Shown here in pieces: positions 44,982 through 54,072 of a stretch of DNA of 64,000 nt. Source of the stretch: G963678445 sp963678445 (GTDB lineage Bacteria > Hydrogenedentota > Hydrogenedentia > Hydrogenedentales > G963678445); assembly GCA_963678445.1 (NCBI GenBank), contig OY782877.1, positions 1,612,001 to 1,676,000 on the forward strand, given 5' to 3'. The translations under genes were made by a program, and so were the position numbers. Positions within the stretch are counted from its first letter, which is position 1; each line of letters opens with the position of its first letter. Under the pieces are notes generated by a model, which had not been told where the DNA came from, did not search any database, and was given only the letters and a program-made list of their open reading frames with translations.

Positions 44982-45286
44982 ACCTTAGTGACTGACACTT
45001 CAAAAGTAGTCTTAAGTGTCAAAATTCTACTTTAGGCTCAGGAATGGTAAGGACCATACCTTTTGCCTGTGGTCGCTGGACCACCTTAGTGACTGACACT
45101 TCAAAAGCAGTCTTAAGTATCAAAATTCTACTTTAAGGCTCAGGGATGGTAAGGACCATACCTTTTGCCTGTGGTCGCTGGACCACCTTAGTGACTGACA
45201 CTTCAAAAGCAGTCTTAAGTATCAAAATTCTACTTTAAGGCTCAGGGATGGTAAGGACCATACCTTTTGCCTGTGGTCGCTGGACC
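44982..45286 (-). repeat. Three tandem ~101-bp units of the 3'-end repeat family
   Basis: Units start at 44982, 45083 and 45185, with periods of 101-102 bases. On the minus strand each reads GTGGTCCAGCGACCAC, a GGTATGGTCCTTACC segment, CCTGAGCC, then a tail ending GTCACTAAGG. They lie after the PKD lipoprotein gene in its sense orientation and just before the ATP synthase operon, so operon transcription probably starts in or near them. Confidence 0.93.
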
Positions 45287-45430
45287 ACCTTAGTTGATTT
45301 ACTTTAACAGTTTCTGGACCCAATGTCCAGTATTTCCCGTAACAATATATCGAATATTCCGCAGCAACGCCTCTTTTTTTTACATTTTAGCGGCTTAAAT
45401 CCAAAAGTTGCCATAAAAACCGGTATTTTT

Positions 45431-45512
45431 CTGTGGTCAGGGATGGCACGGACCATATTTCCCGGATGTGGCCCTGGCCACCTTGTGGTCGCTGGACCGC
45501 TTTAGCGATTAC
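45431..45512 (-). repeat. Single copy of the 3'-end repeat family
   Basis: On the minus strand: GCGGTCCAGCGACCAC, GTGGCCAGGGCCAC (second palindrome), GGAAATATGGTCC and CATCCCTGACC. It lies about 70 bases after the PKD gene. The stretch 45287-45430 between this and the tandem array holds nothing I recognise. Confidence 0.85.
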
Positions 45513-45583
45513 ACATTAAATTGTAGCGCGTAATCACATCTCGGTGTGCAAATACACTGCGTGTCTGTCAAAGTAACTCTCCC

Positions 45584-46201
45584 CTACTCTTCCGCAGGCT
45601 CACTCACGGTAATATAGTCGGCTTTCTCTACTTTTACTTCGCCTTTTGTTGTATTCAGCGTGAGGGTAACGGAATATGTTCCTGTTTCGTTGTAGGTATG
45701 GGTCGGATTCTGTTCGGTAGAGACCGTACCATCTCCAAAAGCCCATGTCCAACCAAGAATCTCGTAGCTACCGGGAGAGGAAGTATCGGTAAACTTGACT
45801 TCGAGCGGTTTTTCGCCTTGTAAAACGTTGACCAGGAAACTGGCGGAGGGATTCCCGGTGGCGCGAATGTAATCGGGGTAGGACAGGGTGGATGAGCCAA
45901 AGGCATTCGTACAGGTAAGGGACACCTTGTAGTTTCCGCTTAACGCATAGGTATGGGTAGTCTCTTTATTCCGGCTGGTTTCGCCATCGCCAAAGCTCCA
46001 TTGACGGTCGTTAATGGGAAAGAGCACGCTCCAGTCTACTCCCAGGATGAGGGTAGCACTTTCATCGGTGAAAGTTACTTCCAGCGGCGCCGTACCTTCG
46101 TCAGGGGTACCGGTAAAGCGTATTGTGGGCTTGCAACCTGCCAGAGTTACTGCGAGTCCAATTCCTACGAGCCATAACCATTGTTTTTTTCGGAGGTTCA
46201 T
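45584..46201 (-). CDS. PKD-domain lipoprotein
   Basis: A 205-residue exported protein. Its type II signal peptide has a lipobox ending LAGC (Cys about residue 23), so it should be lipid-anchored. Two PKD domains follow (about residues 28-115 and 116-200), each with the signature WSFGDGETS or WAFGDGTVS and a THTY motif with a glycine turn. PKD domains are Ig-like and mediate protein or polysaccharide contacts at the surface. No enzymatic domain is present. It is transcribed divergently from the first oxidoreductase, and several repeat copies follow it. Confidence 0.92.
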   Translation of the reverse strand: MNLRKKQWLWLVGIGLAVTLAGCKPTIRFTGTPDEGTAPLEVTFTDESATLILGVDWSVLFPINDRQWSFGDGETSRNKETTHTYALSGNYKVSLTCTNAFGSSTLSYPDYIRATGNPSASFLVNVLQGEKPLEVKFTDTSSPGSYEILGWTWAFGDGTVSTEQNPTHTYNETGTYSVTLTLNTTKGEVKVEKADYITVSEPAEE

Positions 46202-46344
46202 TGTATCAATACCTCTTTCTGTCGTTTGGAGAAAACTACTTTTAGCACAATCGCTGGATTACGTTGTAAAAACAGCTCAAGTAAATAGTATACTCAAAAG
46301 ATCATCAATAGTACATCTTTCTCAGCTTTATGTTTCAGAGAATT

Positions 46345-46373
46345 TTGATACAAACGATGCTGCATGCTATGCT
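46345..46373 (+). promoter_or_regulatory. Promoter for the first oxidoreductase gene
   Basis: TTGATA, a 17-base spacer ending TGC (extended -10), then TATGCT, in the 333-base gap between the divergent PKD and oxidoreductase genes. Nothing else was recognised in that gap. Confidence 0.6.
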
Positions 46374-46534
46374 GAAGTGTTTTTTGTTGCTTCTTGTGAC
46401 GATGTTGTACGTTGCTTTGTTTGGCAGCGGCAAGGAAATGCAACAGAGAATAACGAATCACTATAAACTTTGTTTGCGGGCCACCGGATTACAGGCGATG
46501 ACTGGGTTTGGGGCTGCGCAGGAGGAAAAACGTA

Positions 46535-47902
46535 ATGGGAAAAATGGATCTTACCCGGCGGGCTTTTTTAGCTACTGCAACGACGTCAGCGGCTTTGACG
46601 ACGGTAGGCTGTGCGACAAAAATGAATACGGCGCGCGTCGTGCCGGGCAAATATTCGCCGAGTGACAAGGTCAATGTGGCCGGCATCGGGGTTGGCGGCA
46701 AGGGCATGAGCGATATCTGGGGATGCCGCCATGAAAACATCGTTGCGCTGTGTGATGTAGACTGGAAGCGAGCGGGCGAAGCGTTTTATAAATTCCCCAA
46801 AGCCAAACAGTATAAAGATTACCGGCAGATGCTGGATGAAATGGACGCGGAGATCGATGCCTGTGTTATTTCGACGCCCGACCATACCCACGCGCTTGCT
46901 GCCTATACCGCTATGATGATGGGCAAACATGTGTATGTGCAGAAACCGCTCACGCATACCATCGCAGAGGCGCGCCTGCTGCAGGAAACGGCAAAGAAGA
47001 CTGGCGTAAAGACGCAGATGGGTAACCAGGGGCATTGTGGCGATGGTGTACGCGACCTGTGTGAAATGGTGTGGGATGGCGCTATTGGCGATGTGAAGGA
47101 AGTGCATATCTGGACGAACCGCCCCGTTTGGCCACAGGGTATCCCCGAAGCGTTGCCCGCGCAAGATGTACCCGCGGATATGGCTTGGGATTTGTGGATC
47201 GGTGCAGCACCGATGCGCGCCTATAATAAGGGTTATGCTCCCTTTAATTGGCGCGGCTGGTGGGATTTTGGCTGCGGCGCTATTGGCGACATGGCCTGCC
47301 ACATCATGGACCCGGCTTTCTGGTCGCTGAAACTGATCGAAGCGAAAGAATTCACGGTGCAGGCTATCTACGAAGATGGCATGAACAGTCAGACCGCGCC
47401 GAATGCGTCGGTTATTAAATATGAATTCCCGGCACGCGCTGACATGAAGCCGGTTACGTTGTATTGGTATGACGGTAAGAAGCTCCCTGAACGGCCCGCT
47501 GATATTCCTGCGAGTGAACAATTGGGCGAAGGGGATAATGGTTCACTCTTTGTCGGTACCGATGGCTATCTGACCACGGGTTGTTATGGCGCGGATTCGC
47601 GTCTGTTGCCGGTTGAAAAGCGAAAAAATTACAAAAAACCGGCGAAGACCATTGAACGGATTCCGGGTGAAGATCCCTATCGCGATTGGCTGCGCGCCAT
47701 CCGCAAGGATACGGAGACCGCGTCTAACTTCAGCTATGCAGGTCCGCTGACCGAAACCGCGAACCTGGGCAATGTCGCTCTGCACGCTGATGGCAAGGAA
47801 CTGGCCTACAATGTGAAAAAGATGAAGATTACGAACAATTCTGCATCGAACCAATTGCTGACCAAGGAATATCGTAAGGGCTGGGATATTTTACCGCTCT
47901 AA
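46535..47902 (+). CDS. Tat-exported Gfo/Idh/MocA oxidoreductase, paralogue 1
   Basis: A protein of about 455 residues. A twin-arginine signal (TRRAFLATATTSAALTTVGC) ends in a lipobox-like Cys, followed by KMNTARVVP, which is shared by all four paralogues. The NAD(P)-binding fold (AGIGVGGKGMSD) and VYVQKPLTHT, in which Gln replaces the Glu of the usual EKP motif, place it in the family of sugar and cyclitol dehydrogenases. The C-terminal substrate domain has WWDFGCGAIGDMACHIMDP. NAD(P) is probably bound before Tat export. The substrate is unknown. AGGAGG lies 10 bases before ATG 46535; ATG 46544 is also possible. It has its own promoter and terminator. Confidence 0.92.
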   Translation: MGKMDLTRRAFLATATTSAALTTVGCATKMNTARVVPGKYSPSDKVNVAGIGVGGKGMSDIWGCRHENIVALCDVDWKRAGEAFYKFPKAKQYKDYRQMLDEMDAEIDACVISTPDHTHALAAYTAMMMGKHVYVQKPLTHTIAEARLLQETAKKTGVKTQMGNQGHCGDGVRDLCEMVWDGAIGDVKEVHIWTNRPVWPQGIPEALPAQDVPADMAWDLWIGAAPMRAYNKGYAPFNWRGWWDFGCGAIGDMACHIMDPAFWSLKLIEAKEFTVQAIYEDGMNSQTAPNASVIKYEFPARADMKPVTLYWYDGKKLPERPADIPASEQLGEGDNGSLFVGTDGYLTTGCYGADSRLLPVEKRKNYKKPAKTIERIPGEDPYRDWLRAIRKDTETASNFSYAGPLTETANLGNVALHADGKELAYNVKKMKITNNSASNQLLTKEYRKGWDILPL

Positions 47903-47926
47903 GCGACCCCTGTAATACATCATTTG

Positions 47927-47960
47927 AAAACCCCGGCCCACACTGCGGCTGGGGTTTTTT
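47927..47960 (+). terminator. Rho-independent terminator after oxidoreductase 1
   Basis: AAAACCCCGGCC pairs with GGCTGGGGTTTT (one G-U pair), with a T run included. Confidence 0.88.
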
Positions 47961-47965
47961 AATTG

Positions 47966-48025
47966 ATAACCCAGATGGTCAGGGTCGCAGCCAGAAAATA
48001 TATCCTCGCCATCTCCGAACACTAA
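47966..48025 (+). repeat. Degenerate copy of the 3'-end repeat family
   Basis: GGTCAGGGTCGCAGCCAG, then AAATATATCCTCGCCATC and ACACTAAAA: the order of the family with eroded palindromes. It follows the oxidoreductase 1 terminator. Confidence 0.45.
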
Positions 48026-48173
48026 AAATTGTGCTATTTTAAAGCCAAGAGGTTATTTCCAGGGAATATTAATGTAGTTCTGTAATTAAACTGGTAAAGC
48101 CTTACCTTTTGGTTGTCGTGCCATAAACGTTTGCAAAATGGATAAACCGAGTAAGGAGTGGAGGAACGAATCG

Positions 48174-49532
48174 ATGGAAAAAATGACCTTGAATCGGCGT
48201 GCCTTTCTGGCAGCCAGTACTACAACGTTGGCCATGGCGGGCTGCGCTACGAAAATGAATACCGCACGCGTCGTGCCGCGGGTGGTATCCCCCAATGAAA
48301 AGCTGAATATTGCTGGCATCGGTGTAGGCGGCATGGGGGGGGGCGATATCCGCAACTGCCTGAGCGACAATGTGGTAGCGTTGTGCGATGTGGACTGGAA
48401 GCGTGCGGAGGAAACGTTCTACAAAATTCCCAACGCAACAAAATTTAAAGATTATCGGGAAATGTTGGACAAGATGGACAAGGAGATCGATGCGTGCGTC
48501 ATCTCCACCCCCGATCACACGCATGCGCCGGCAGCCTATATGGCGATGAACATGGGCAAACATGTGCGCGTCCAAAAACCGTTGACGCATACGATCGCGG
48601 AAGCGCGTTTGTTGCGGGAAACAGCGAAACAGTGTGGTGTGGTTACGGCCATGGGTAATCAGGGGCATTCGGGCGATGGCGTGCGGGAGCTGTGCGAAAT
48701 GCTGTGGGCAGGCGCGATTGGCGATGTTACTGAAGTTCATATCTGGACCAATCGCCCTATTTGGCCGCAGGGCATTAAAAAAGCACTACCGGGAAAACCC
48801 GTACCCGAAACGATGGAATGGGATCTGTGGATCGGTAGCGCGCCGATGCGCCCCTATAATAAAGCCTATGCGCCCTTTAACTGGCGTGGTTGGTGGGACT
48901 TTGGCTGTGGCGCCATCGGCGATATGGCGTGTCACATTATGGACCCGGCTTTCTGGTCGCTGCAGTTGATGGCTGCCGATACGTATAGTGTAGAGGTGGT
49001 CATGCAGAAGGGGTTGACCGCAGAAACACCGCCTATCGCTTCGACAATCAAGTACGAATTCCCTGCGCGTGGCGCTATGAAGCCTGTTACGTTGTATTGG
49101 TACGACGGTAAGGGCAACCTGCCTAAACGACCTGCGGATATCCCTGCGGATGAAAAACTGGGTGAAGGGGATAATGGTTCGCTCTTTGTAGGTACGGAAG
49201 GCTACCTGACCACGGGTTGTTATGGTGCGGATTCGCGCCTGTTACCTGCGGAAAAAATGAAAGATTACAAAAAACCGGCACGAATCATCCCCCGTATCCC
49301 CGATGGCAATCCGTATCAAAACTGGATCCAGTGCTGTAAGACCGGGGAATCGGCCAGCTCGAATTTTGATTATGCGGGCCCACTCACCGAAGTGGCGAAC
49401 ATGGGGAATGTCGCGTTGTTGGCTGGTGAAAAGATCGTCTTCGATGTCGATAAAATGGAAATCACGAATGTGAAATCGGCAAACCAATATCTTACGAAAG
49501 AGTATCGTAAAGGTTGGGAGCTGCCCTGCTAG
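48174..49532 (+). CDS. Tat-exported Gfo/Idh/MocA oxidoreductase, paralogue 2
   Basis: A protein of about 452 residues, closely similar to its neighbours along the whole length. Signal NRRAFLAASTTTLAMAGC, shared KMNTARVVP after the Cys, nucleotide-binding IGVGGMGGG, VRVQKPLTHT, and WWDFGCGAIGDMACHIMDP. It ends KGWELPC with a terminal Cys, as paralogue 3 does. The frame is open to 48138, but ATG 48174 has GGAGG about 11 bases upstream and places the twin arginine near the N-terminus. Its own terminator follows. Confidence 0.92.
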   Translation: MEKMTLNRRAFLAASTTTLAMAGCATKMNTARVVPRVVSPNEKLNIAGIGVGGMGGGDIRNCLSDNVVALCDVDWKRAEETFYKIPNATKFKDYREMLDKMDKEIDACVISTPDHTHAPAAYMAMNMGKHVRVQKPLTHTIAEARLLRETAKQCGVVTAMGNQGHSGDGVRELCEMLWAGAIGDVTEVHIWTNRPIWPQGIKKALPGKPVPETMEWDLWIGSAPMRPYNKAYAPFNWRGWWDFGCGAIGDMACHIMDPAFWSLQLMAADTYSVEVVMQKGLTAETPPIASTIKYEFPARGAMKPVTLYWYDGKGNLPKRPADIPADEKLGEGDNGSLFVGTEGYLTTGCYGADSRLLPAEKMKDYKKPARIIPRIPDGNPYQNWIQCCKTGESASSNFDYAGPLTEVANMGNVALLAGEKIVFDVDKMEITNVKSANQYLTKEYRKGWELPC

Positions 49533-49580
49533 ACTTCTCTGCTCTTTAGATACCCATTTTTTCAGAATCGCATGTCACTT

Positions 49581-49617
49581 CGGGAGGGACTGGCAACCAG
49601 TCCCTCCCGATTATTTT
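49581..49617 (+). terminator. Rho-independent terminator after oxidoreductase 2
   Basis: A perfect 13-base stem CGGGAGGGACTGG/CCAGTCCCTCCCG with a three-base loop and an AT-rich tail ending TTTTT. Confidence 0.93.
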
Positions 49618-49808
49618 TGGTGTACGAGCTTTTTTTTAATTTAAAAATGCAGGTTTTTCGCTTTAAAAAAATAGCAGAAGGAACGTTAACAATACTTTTT
49701 TTCAGGTTTTTTCGGGCTTTTCTGTGGAAAAAACGACACTGTTTGCTCTATAACGCGGTCCTATGCATGTTTTTTAGGTTGGGTATCGATATTAGGAGAC
49801 CAAAAACT

Positions 49809-51176
49809 ATGAGTAGTCATTCTACAACAGGATTAAGCCGTCGGGCATTCCTGGCCGCTTCGACCACTAGCGTAGCCCTGGCGGGGTGCGCCACAAAAAT
49901 GAATACGGCTCGTGTCGTACCACATAAGGTGTCGCCGAATGAAAAATTGAATATCGCTGGCATCGGTGTGGGTGGAAAAGGTCTGGGCGACATCATGAGC
50001 TGCACCAGCGAAAATATCGTCGCGTTGTGCGATGTGGACTGGAAGCGGGCAGAGGAAGCGTTTTACAAATTACCCAAGGCGAAGCAGTTTAAAGATTTTC
50101 GGGTGATGCTGGAAGAGATGGATCAGGAAATCGATGCATGCGTCATTTCAACACCCGACCATACGCACGCCTCTGCTGCGTACATGGCCATGAACATGGG
50201 AAAACATGTGCGGGTGCAAAAACCGTTGACGCATACGATCGCGGAAGCGCGTTTGTTGCAAAGAACGGCGCGGGAGTGTGGCGTAATCAATGCCATGGGT
50301 AATCAGGGCCATTCGCAGGATGGCATTCGGGATTTGTGTGAAATGTTGTGGTCGGGCGCTATCGGCGATGTGACGGAAGTGCGTATCTGGACGGATCGTC
50401 CTTTCTGGCCGCAAGCTATTCGTAAGCCTCTACCGGAACGCCCTGTACCGCCCACGATGGATTGGGATCTCTGGCTGGGACCAGCGCAGGAACGTGGCTA
50501 TAACAAGGGATATGCGCCGTTTAAATGGCGTGGCTGGTGGGATTTTGGCTGTGGCGCTATCGGTGACATGGCTTGTCATATCATGGATGCCGCGTTCTGG
50601 TCGTTGCAGTTGAAGGATGCGAAAACGTATAGCGTTGAAGTGCTGATGGAAAAAGGACTGACCAAAGAAACACCGCCGGCAGAATCGATCATCAAGTATG
50701 AGTTCCCGGCGCGTGGCGCAATGCCGCCGGTCACGTTGTATTGGTATGATGGACAAAAGAATATTATGCCGCGTCCGGAAGACCTTCCTGCTGATGAACA
50801 GTTGGGTGAAGGCCCTAATGGTTCGCTGTTTATCGGTACCGATGGCTATCTGACCACGGGCTGCTATGCAAATAATTCACGTCTGTTGCCTGCGGAACGC
50901 ATGAAGGATTATAAACGTCCGGCACAAATCCTGCCGCGTATCCCGGGTGGAAATTCGTACAAGAACTGGATTCACTGCTGTAAAACCGGTGAGGTGGCCA
51001 GCTCGAATTTTGATTACGCCGCACCGTTGACGGAAGTGGCGAATATGGGTAATATCGCACTGCGCGTTGGTGAAAAGATCGTCTTTGATGTAGAAAAGAT
51101 GGAAATCACAAATGTGAAGTCGGCGAATCAGTATCTTACGAAGGAGTATCGTAAGGGCTGGGAGTTGCCCTGCTAG
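49809..51176 (+). CDS. Tat-exported Gfo/Idh/MocA oxidoreductase, paralogue 3
   Basis: A protein of about 455 residues. Signal SRRAFLAASTTSVALAGC, then KMNTARVVP, IGVGGKGLGD, VRVQKPLTHT and WWDFGCGAIGDMACHIMDA. It looks closest to paralogue 2, sharing the end KGWELPC. The open frame extends 79 codons upstream through AT-rich sequence, but ATG 49809 has AGGAG about 10 bases before it and fits the paralogues. The 190 bases upstream probably carry its own promoter; I did not find a clear one. Confidence 0.92.
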   Translation: MSSHSTTGLSRRAFLAASTTSVALAGCATKMNTARVVPHKVSPNEKLNIAGIGVGGKGLGDIMSCTSENIVALCDVDWKRAEEAFYKLPKAKQFKDFRVMLEEMDQEIDACVISTPDHTHASAAYMAMNMGKHVRVQKPLTHTIAEARLLQRTARECGVINAMGNQGHSQDGIRDLCEMLWSGAIGDVTEVRIWTDRPFWPQAIRKPLPERPVPPTMDWDLWLGPAQERGYNKGYAPFKWRGWWDFGCGAIGDMACHIMDAAFWSLQLKDAKTYSVEVLMEKGLTKETPPAESIIKYEFPARGAMPPVTLYWYDGQKNIMPRPEDLPADEQLGEGPNGSLFIGTDGYLTTGCYANNSRLLPAERMKDYKRPAQILPRIPGGNSYKNWIHCCKTGEVASSNFDYAAPLTEVANMGNIALRVGEKIVFDVEKMEITNVKSANQYLTKEYRKGWELPC

Positions 51177-51197
51177 TTTTTTCCCTTGTTTTGAAGG

Positions 51198-51230
51198 ACG
51201 GCGATCGCATACGCGATCGCCGTTTTTTTT
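51198..51230 (+). terminator. Rho-independent terminator after oxidoreductase 3
   Basis: A perfect 11-base stem ACGGCGATCGC/GCGATCGCCGT with an ATAC loop and eight T residues. Confidence 0.95.
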
Positions 51231-51398
51231 ATAGTGGCGACGTTGCGTCGCTATGCTGAGCAAAAACATGCGACGACACCATATGGAAGGCAGCATAGTC
51301 TATATGGGAAAAAGGGGTAGCGCTTTGTGCGCAGAATTTTTCCCGTTTACGGATACATGAATGTTTCGCCCTGTGGGCAAAAAGCAGGAGAGGTGAGT

Positions 51399-52760
51399 AT
51401 GCGACGTTTGGGTATAACACGACGTGCTTTTTTGGCAGCAACGACGACATCGGCGGCGATGGTGGGCTGCGCCACAGGAACGAAGATGAATACGGCGCGG
51501 GTTGTGCCGGGAAAACTGTCGCCGAATGAAAAACTGAATGTTGCGGGCATCGGTGTCGGTGGCAAGGGCTTGAGCGATATAATGTCGTGCAAGCGTGAAA
51601 ATATTGTTGCGTTGTGCGATGTGGACTGGAAACAGGCGGAGGAGGCGTTCTATCGCAATCCGGGGGCAAAACAGTTTAAAGACTATCGAAAAATGCTGGA
51701 GGTGATGGGAGACGGCATTGACGCGTGTACTATATCCACGCCCGATCACATGCATGCGCCTGCCGCGTATCTGGCCATGATGCTGGGGAAACATGTTTAT
51801 GTACAAAAACCGTTGACGCATACGATTGCTGAGGCGCGTTTGTTGCAAAAGACGGCCAATAAAATGGGGGTGGCGACCCAAATGGGAAATCAGGGGCACT
51901 CGGGTAAGGGCGTGCGGGAGGTGTGTGAAATTATCTGGAATGGCGATATCGGCCAAGTACGGGAGGTTCATATCTGGACGGATCGTCCGATGGGCCGGTG
52001 GGCACAAGGCGTGCCCGATCCTTTACCTGCGCAATCGGTACCGGAAACTTTGGATTGGGACCTCTGGATTGGGACCGCACCGATGCGCCCATACAATACG
52101 GGCTATGCCCCACGAAAATGGCGCGGCTGGTGGGATTTTGGTTGTGGCGCATTGGGTGATATGGCCTGTCATATCATGGACCCCGCCTTTTGGGCGCTGA
52201 AATTAGAGGAGGCGGAAACGCTTTCTGTGGAAGTTGTGTCGCAGGAAGGGAAAAACACACAGACGACGCCGACGCAATCCGTTATCAAGTACCGGTTCCC
52301 GAAACGGGGGAATATGGCCCCGGTTGATGTCTATTGGTATGATAATGGGCAATTACCGCAACGACCTGCCGATATTCCAGCGAATCAAAAGCTGGGTGAT
52401 GGTAAAAATGGTTCGTTATTCGTTGGTGAAAAGGGCTATTTGACGGCAGGCGAGTATGGCGGAAATGTGCGGTTGCTGCCGGATGCGCGCATGAAATACT
52501 ATACGTTCCCTGAACCTGTGCTACCCCGTGTAAACAATCACTATCGGGATTGGCTCGATGCCTGCAGGGGGGACAAACCGGCATGTTCCAACTTTGATTA
52601 TGCGGCGCCGTTTACTGAAATGGTCCTCTTGGGCAATCTGGCATTGCGTGCAGATAAAAAACTGGAATGGGATGTCGCGAAAATGCGGGTAACCAACGAT
52701 AGCGGTATTAATACGTTGGTCAGCAAAGCGTATCGTAAGGGCTGGGAATTACCTGTCTAA
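51399..52760 (+). CDS. Tat-exported Gfo/Idh/MocA oxidoreductase, paralogue 4
   Basis: A protein of about 453 residues. Signal TRRAFLAATTTSAAMVGC, then a two-residue insertion before KMNTARVVP, IGVGGKGLSD, VYVQKPLTHT and WWDFGCGALGDMACHIMDP. It is the most divergent of the four: the region that reads GYLTTGCYGADSRLLP in paralogues 1 and 2 is GYLTAGEYGGNVRLLP here, and the end is KGWELPV. ATG 51399 has GGAGAGG upstream. Instead of a simple terminator, three tandem repeat units start at its stop codon. Confidence 0.92.
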   Translation: MRRLGITRRAFLAATTTSAAMVGCATGTKMNTARVVPGKLSPNEKLNVAGIGVGGKGLSDIMSCKRENIVALCDVDWKQAEEAFYRNPGAKQFKDYRKMLEVMGDGIDACTISTPDHMHAPAAYLAMMLGKHVYVQKPLTHTIAEARLLQKTANKMGVATQMGNQGHSGKGVREVCEIIWNGDIGQVREVHIWTDRPMGRWAQGVPDPLPAQSVPETLDWDLWIGTAPMRPYNTGYAPRKWRGWWDFGCGALGDMACHIMDPAFWALKLEEAETLSVEVVSQEGKNTQTTPTQSVIKYRFPKRGNMAPVDVYWYDNGQLPQRPADIPANQKLGDGKNGSLFVGEKGYLTAGEYGGNVRLLPDARMKYYTFPEPVLPRVNNHYRDWLDACRGDKPACSNFDYAAPFTEMVLLGNLALRADKKLEWDVAKMRVTNDSGINTLVSKAYRKGWELPV

Positions 52761-53078
52761 AGCGGTCCAGCGACCGCAAGGTGGCCAGGGCCACACCCGG
52801 GAGATATGGTCCTTGCCGTCCCTGACCGAAGCAGGACAGCGTTGCAGAGTGCAGTCACTAAAGTGGTCCAGCGACCGCAAGGTGGCCAAGGCCACAGCCA
52901 GGAGATATGGTCCTTGCCGTCCCTGACCGAAGCAGGACAGCGTTTCAGAGTTCCGTCACTAAGGTGGTCCAGCGACCGCAAGGTGGCCAGGGCCACAGCC
53001 AGGAGATATGGTCCTTGTCGTCCCTGACCGAAACAGAAATTTCGTTTTTAGGACAGCTTTTCAACATTTAGTCACTAA
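52759..53078 (+). repeat. Three tandem ~100-bp units, best-preserved copies of the repeat family
   Basis: Units start at 52761, 52861 and 52961. Each has GCGGTCCAGCGACCGC (or GTGGTCC..), AAGGTGGCCAGGGCCACA (second palindrome), GGAGATATGGTCCTTG and CGTCCCTGACCG, then a tail ending GTCACTAA, whose TAA joins the next unit. The first unit begins at the TAA stop of oxidoreductase 4. This array fills the whole 328-base gap to the convergent zinc-ribbon gene. Confidence 0.96.
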
Positions 53079-53088
53079 CACTGGCGGA

Positions 53089-53559
53089 TTATGTACGTGA
53101 ACTGTGTTTTCGACTTTCCAGACTTTGATTGACGCGGTCGAGTAGTTTTTTAGCGGCAGGATGTCCCATTTCATGCGCCAGAGAGAGCACCATACAGCTT
53201 TCGCGGTGGCGACCCAGCTTCCAATAGGCGTAGCCCATGCCGTAGAAGGCATCACGGTTTTCGTAATCACGGCCCAGCACTGCCTTGTAGAGGTTTAGCG
53301 CTTCGGTAAACCGCCCCTGGCGCACCAAAGCAATCGCATCGTGTAGTTGTTGACTCGTAGGCGAGGCTACCCTGGCGGCCTGCGCCACGGTTTCTGTTGC
53401 CGGGATCTGTTTGGGGTGCACGTTCTCTTCGGTAACTTCAAACTTGCACCCGCATATACTGCAGGTAAGGTGGTCCTGCATTTCGGGATTGGCAATCGTC
53501 CATTCTGCACCGCAATGGCATGTGACGATGTATTCGGTAAAGGAAAAATCGGATGGCAT
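53089..53559 (-). CDS. Zinc-ribbon and TPR-repeat protein
   Basis: A 156-residue, probably cytoplasmic protein. The N-terminal zinc ribbon has two CxxC-type pairs (CHCGAEW and CSICGCKF, about residues 14-42). A linker and about two TPR-like helical repeats follow (about 70-145; IALVRQGRFTEALNLYKAVL, then DAFYGMGYAYWKLGRHRES). TPRs bind proteins; no enzymatic residues are visible. I chose ATG 53559 because AAGGGGG lies 11 bases before it; the upstream ATG has no such site. Function unknown. Confidence 0.78.
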   Translation of the reverse strand: MPSDFSFTEYIVTCHCGAEWTIANPEMQDHLTCSICGCKFEVTEENVHPKQIPATETVAQAARVASPTSQQLHDAIALVRQGRFTEALNLYKAVLGRDYENRDAFYGMGYAYWKLGRHRESCMVLSLAHEMGHPAAKKLLDRVNQSLESRKHSSRT

Positions 53560-53700
53560 GGTGCGTCTAGCCCCCTTCAACCGTTATTGTCGTTCTGTGG
53601 CTACCTTGCACCCTTCCCCGCTGCGTGTAGAGCAGAACTTTTGTCATCTATATTTTACACCTAAGCAGGGATTTTCACAATAAAAGAACGCAAATCCCCT

Positions 53701-54072
53701 TTAGGCAAAGGGCATTTTAGAGAATTCTTGCCCGCAGTAAATACACCTGGCGTGTCGGGAATTACATACACGTTGACACTGAGGGCAGCGCACGGCATGC
53801 TCGGTAATCTTTCCGTCTTCCACCCCATCGCGCAAATCTACCTGGCGTGCCATCATCTCCAGATCGGCGTCGGTCAGCTGCAAACGATCCCGCACCAACT
53901 CCCACAGTGCCTGGTTGAGCAAAGACAGCCGTGCGAGCTTTTGCTCCATTTCTTTGACTGCTGAACTTAATGTGTTTTGTTCTCTTCTGCTTTGCGCGGT
54001 TTGGCGCATCTTTTCTTGTGAATTTTGTATTGCTTGCTGGGTGTGCAAAGCCATACCGACTTCATAAAACAT
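53701..54072 (-). CDS. Coiled-coil protein with C-terminal zinc ribbon
   Basis: A 123-residue protein. Residues 10-75 are predicted coiled coil (QKLARLSLLNQALWELVRDR). The C-terminus holds a zinc ribbon with CPQCQRVC and CIYCG (about 94-115). AAGGAG lies 7 bases before the ATG. It follows mcsA divergently and precedes the other zinc-ribbon gene on the same strand, 141 bases away, so the two may be a unit. Family not recognised. Confidence 0.75.
   Translation of the reverse strand: MFYEVGMALHTQQAIQNSQEKMRQTAQSRREQNTLSSAVKEMEQKLARLSLLNQALWELVRDRLQLTDADLEMMARQVDLRDGVEDGKITEHAVRCPQCQRVCNSRHARCIYCGQEFSKMPFA

Noticed and set aside
44982..45286. CRISPR array
   Set aside because: The whole ~101-bp unit is repeated; there are no unique spacers of constant length and no cas genes. 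The same applies to the arrays at 31582 and 52759.
46330..46665. Separate small gene overlapping the start of oxidoreductase 1
   Set aside because: It overlaps the well-supported oxidoreductase start in another frame and its peptide resembles no family.
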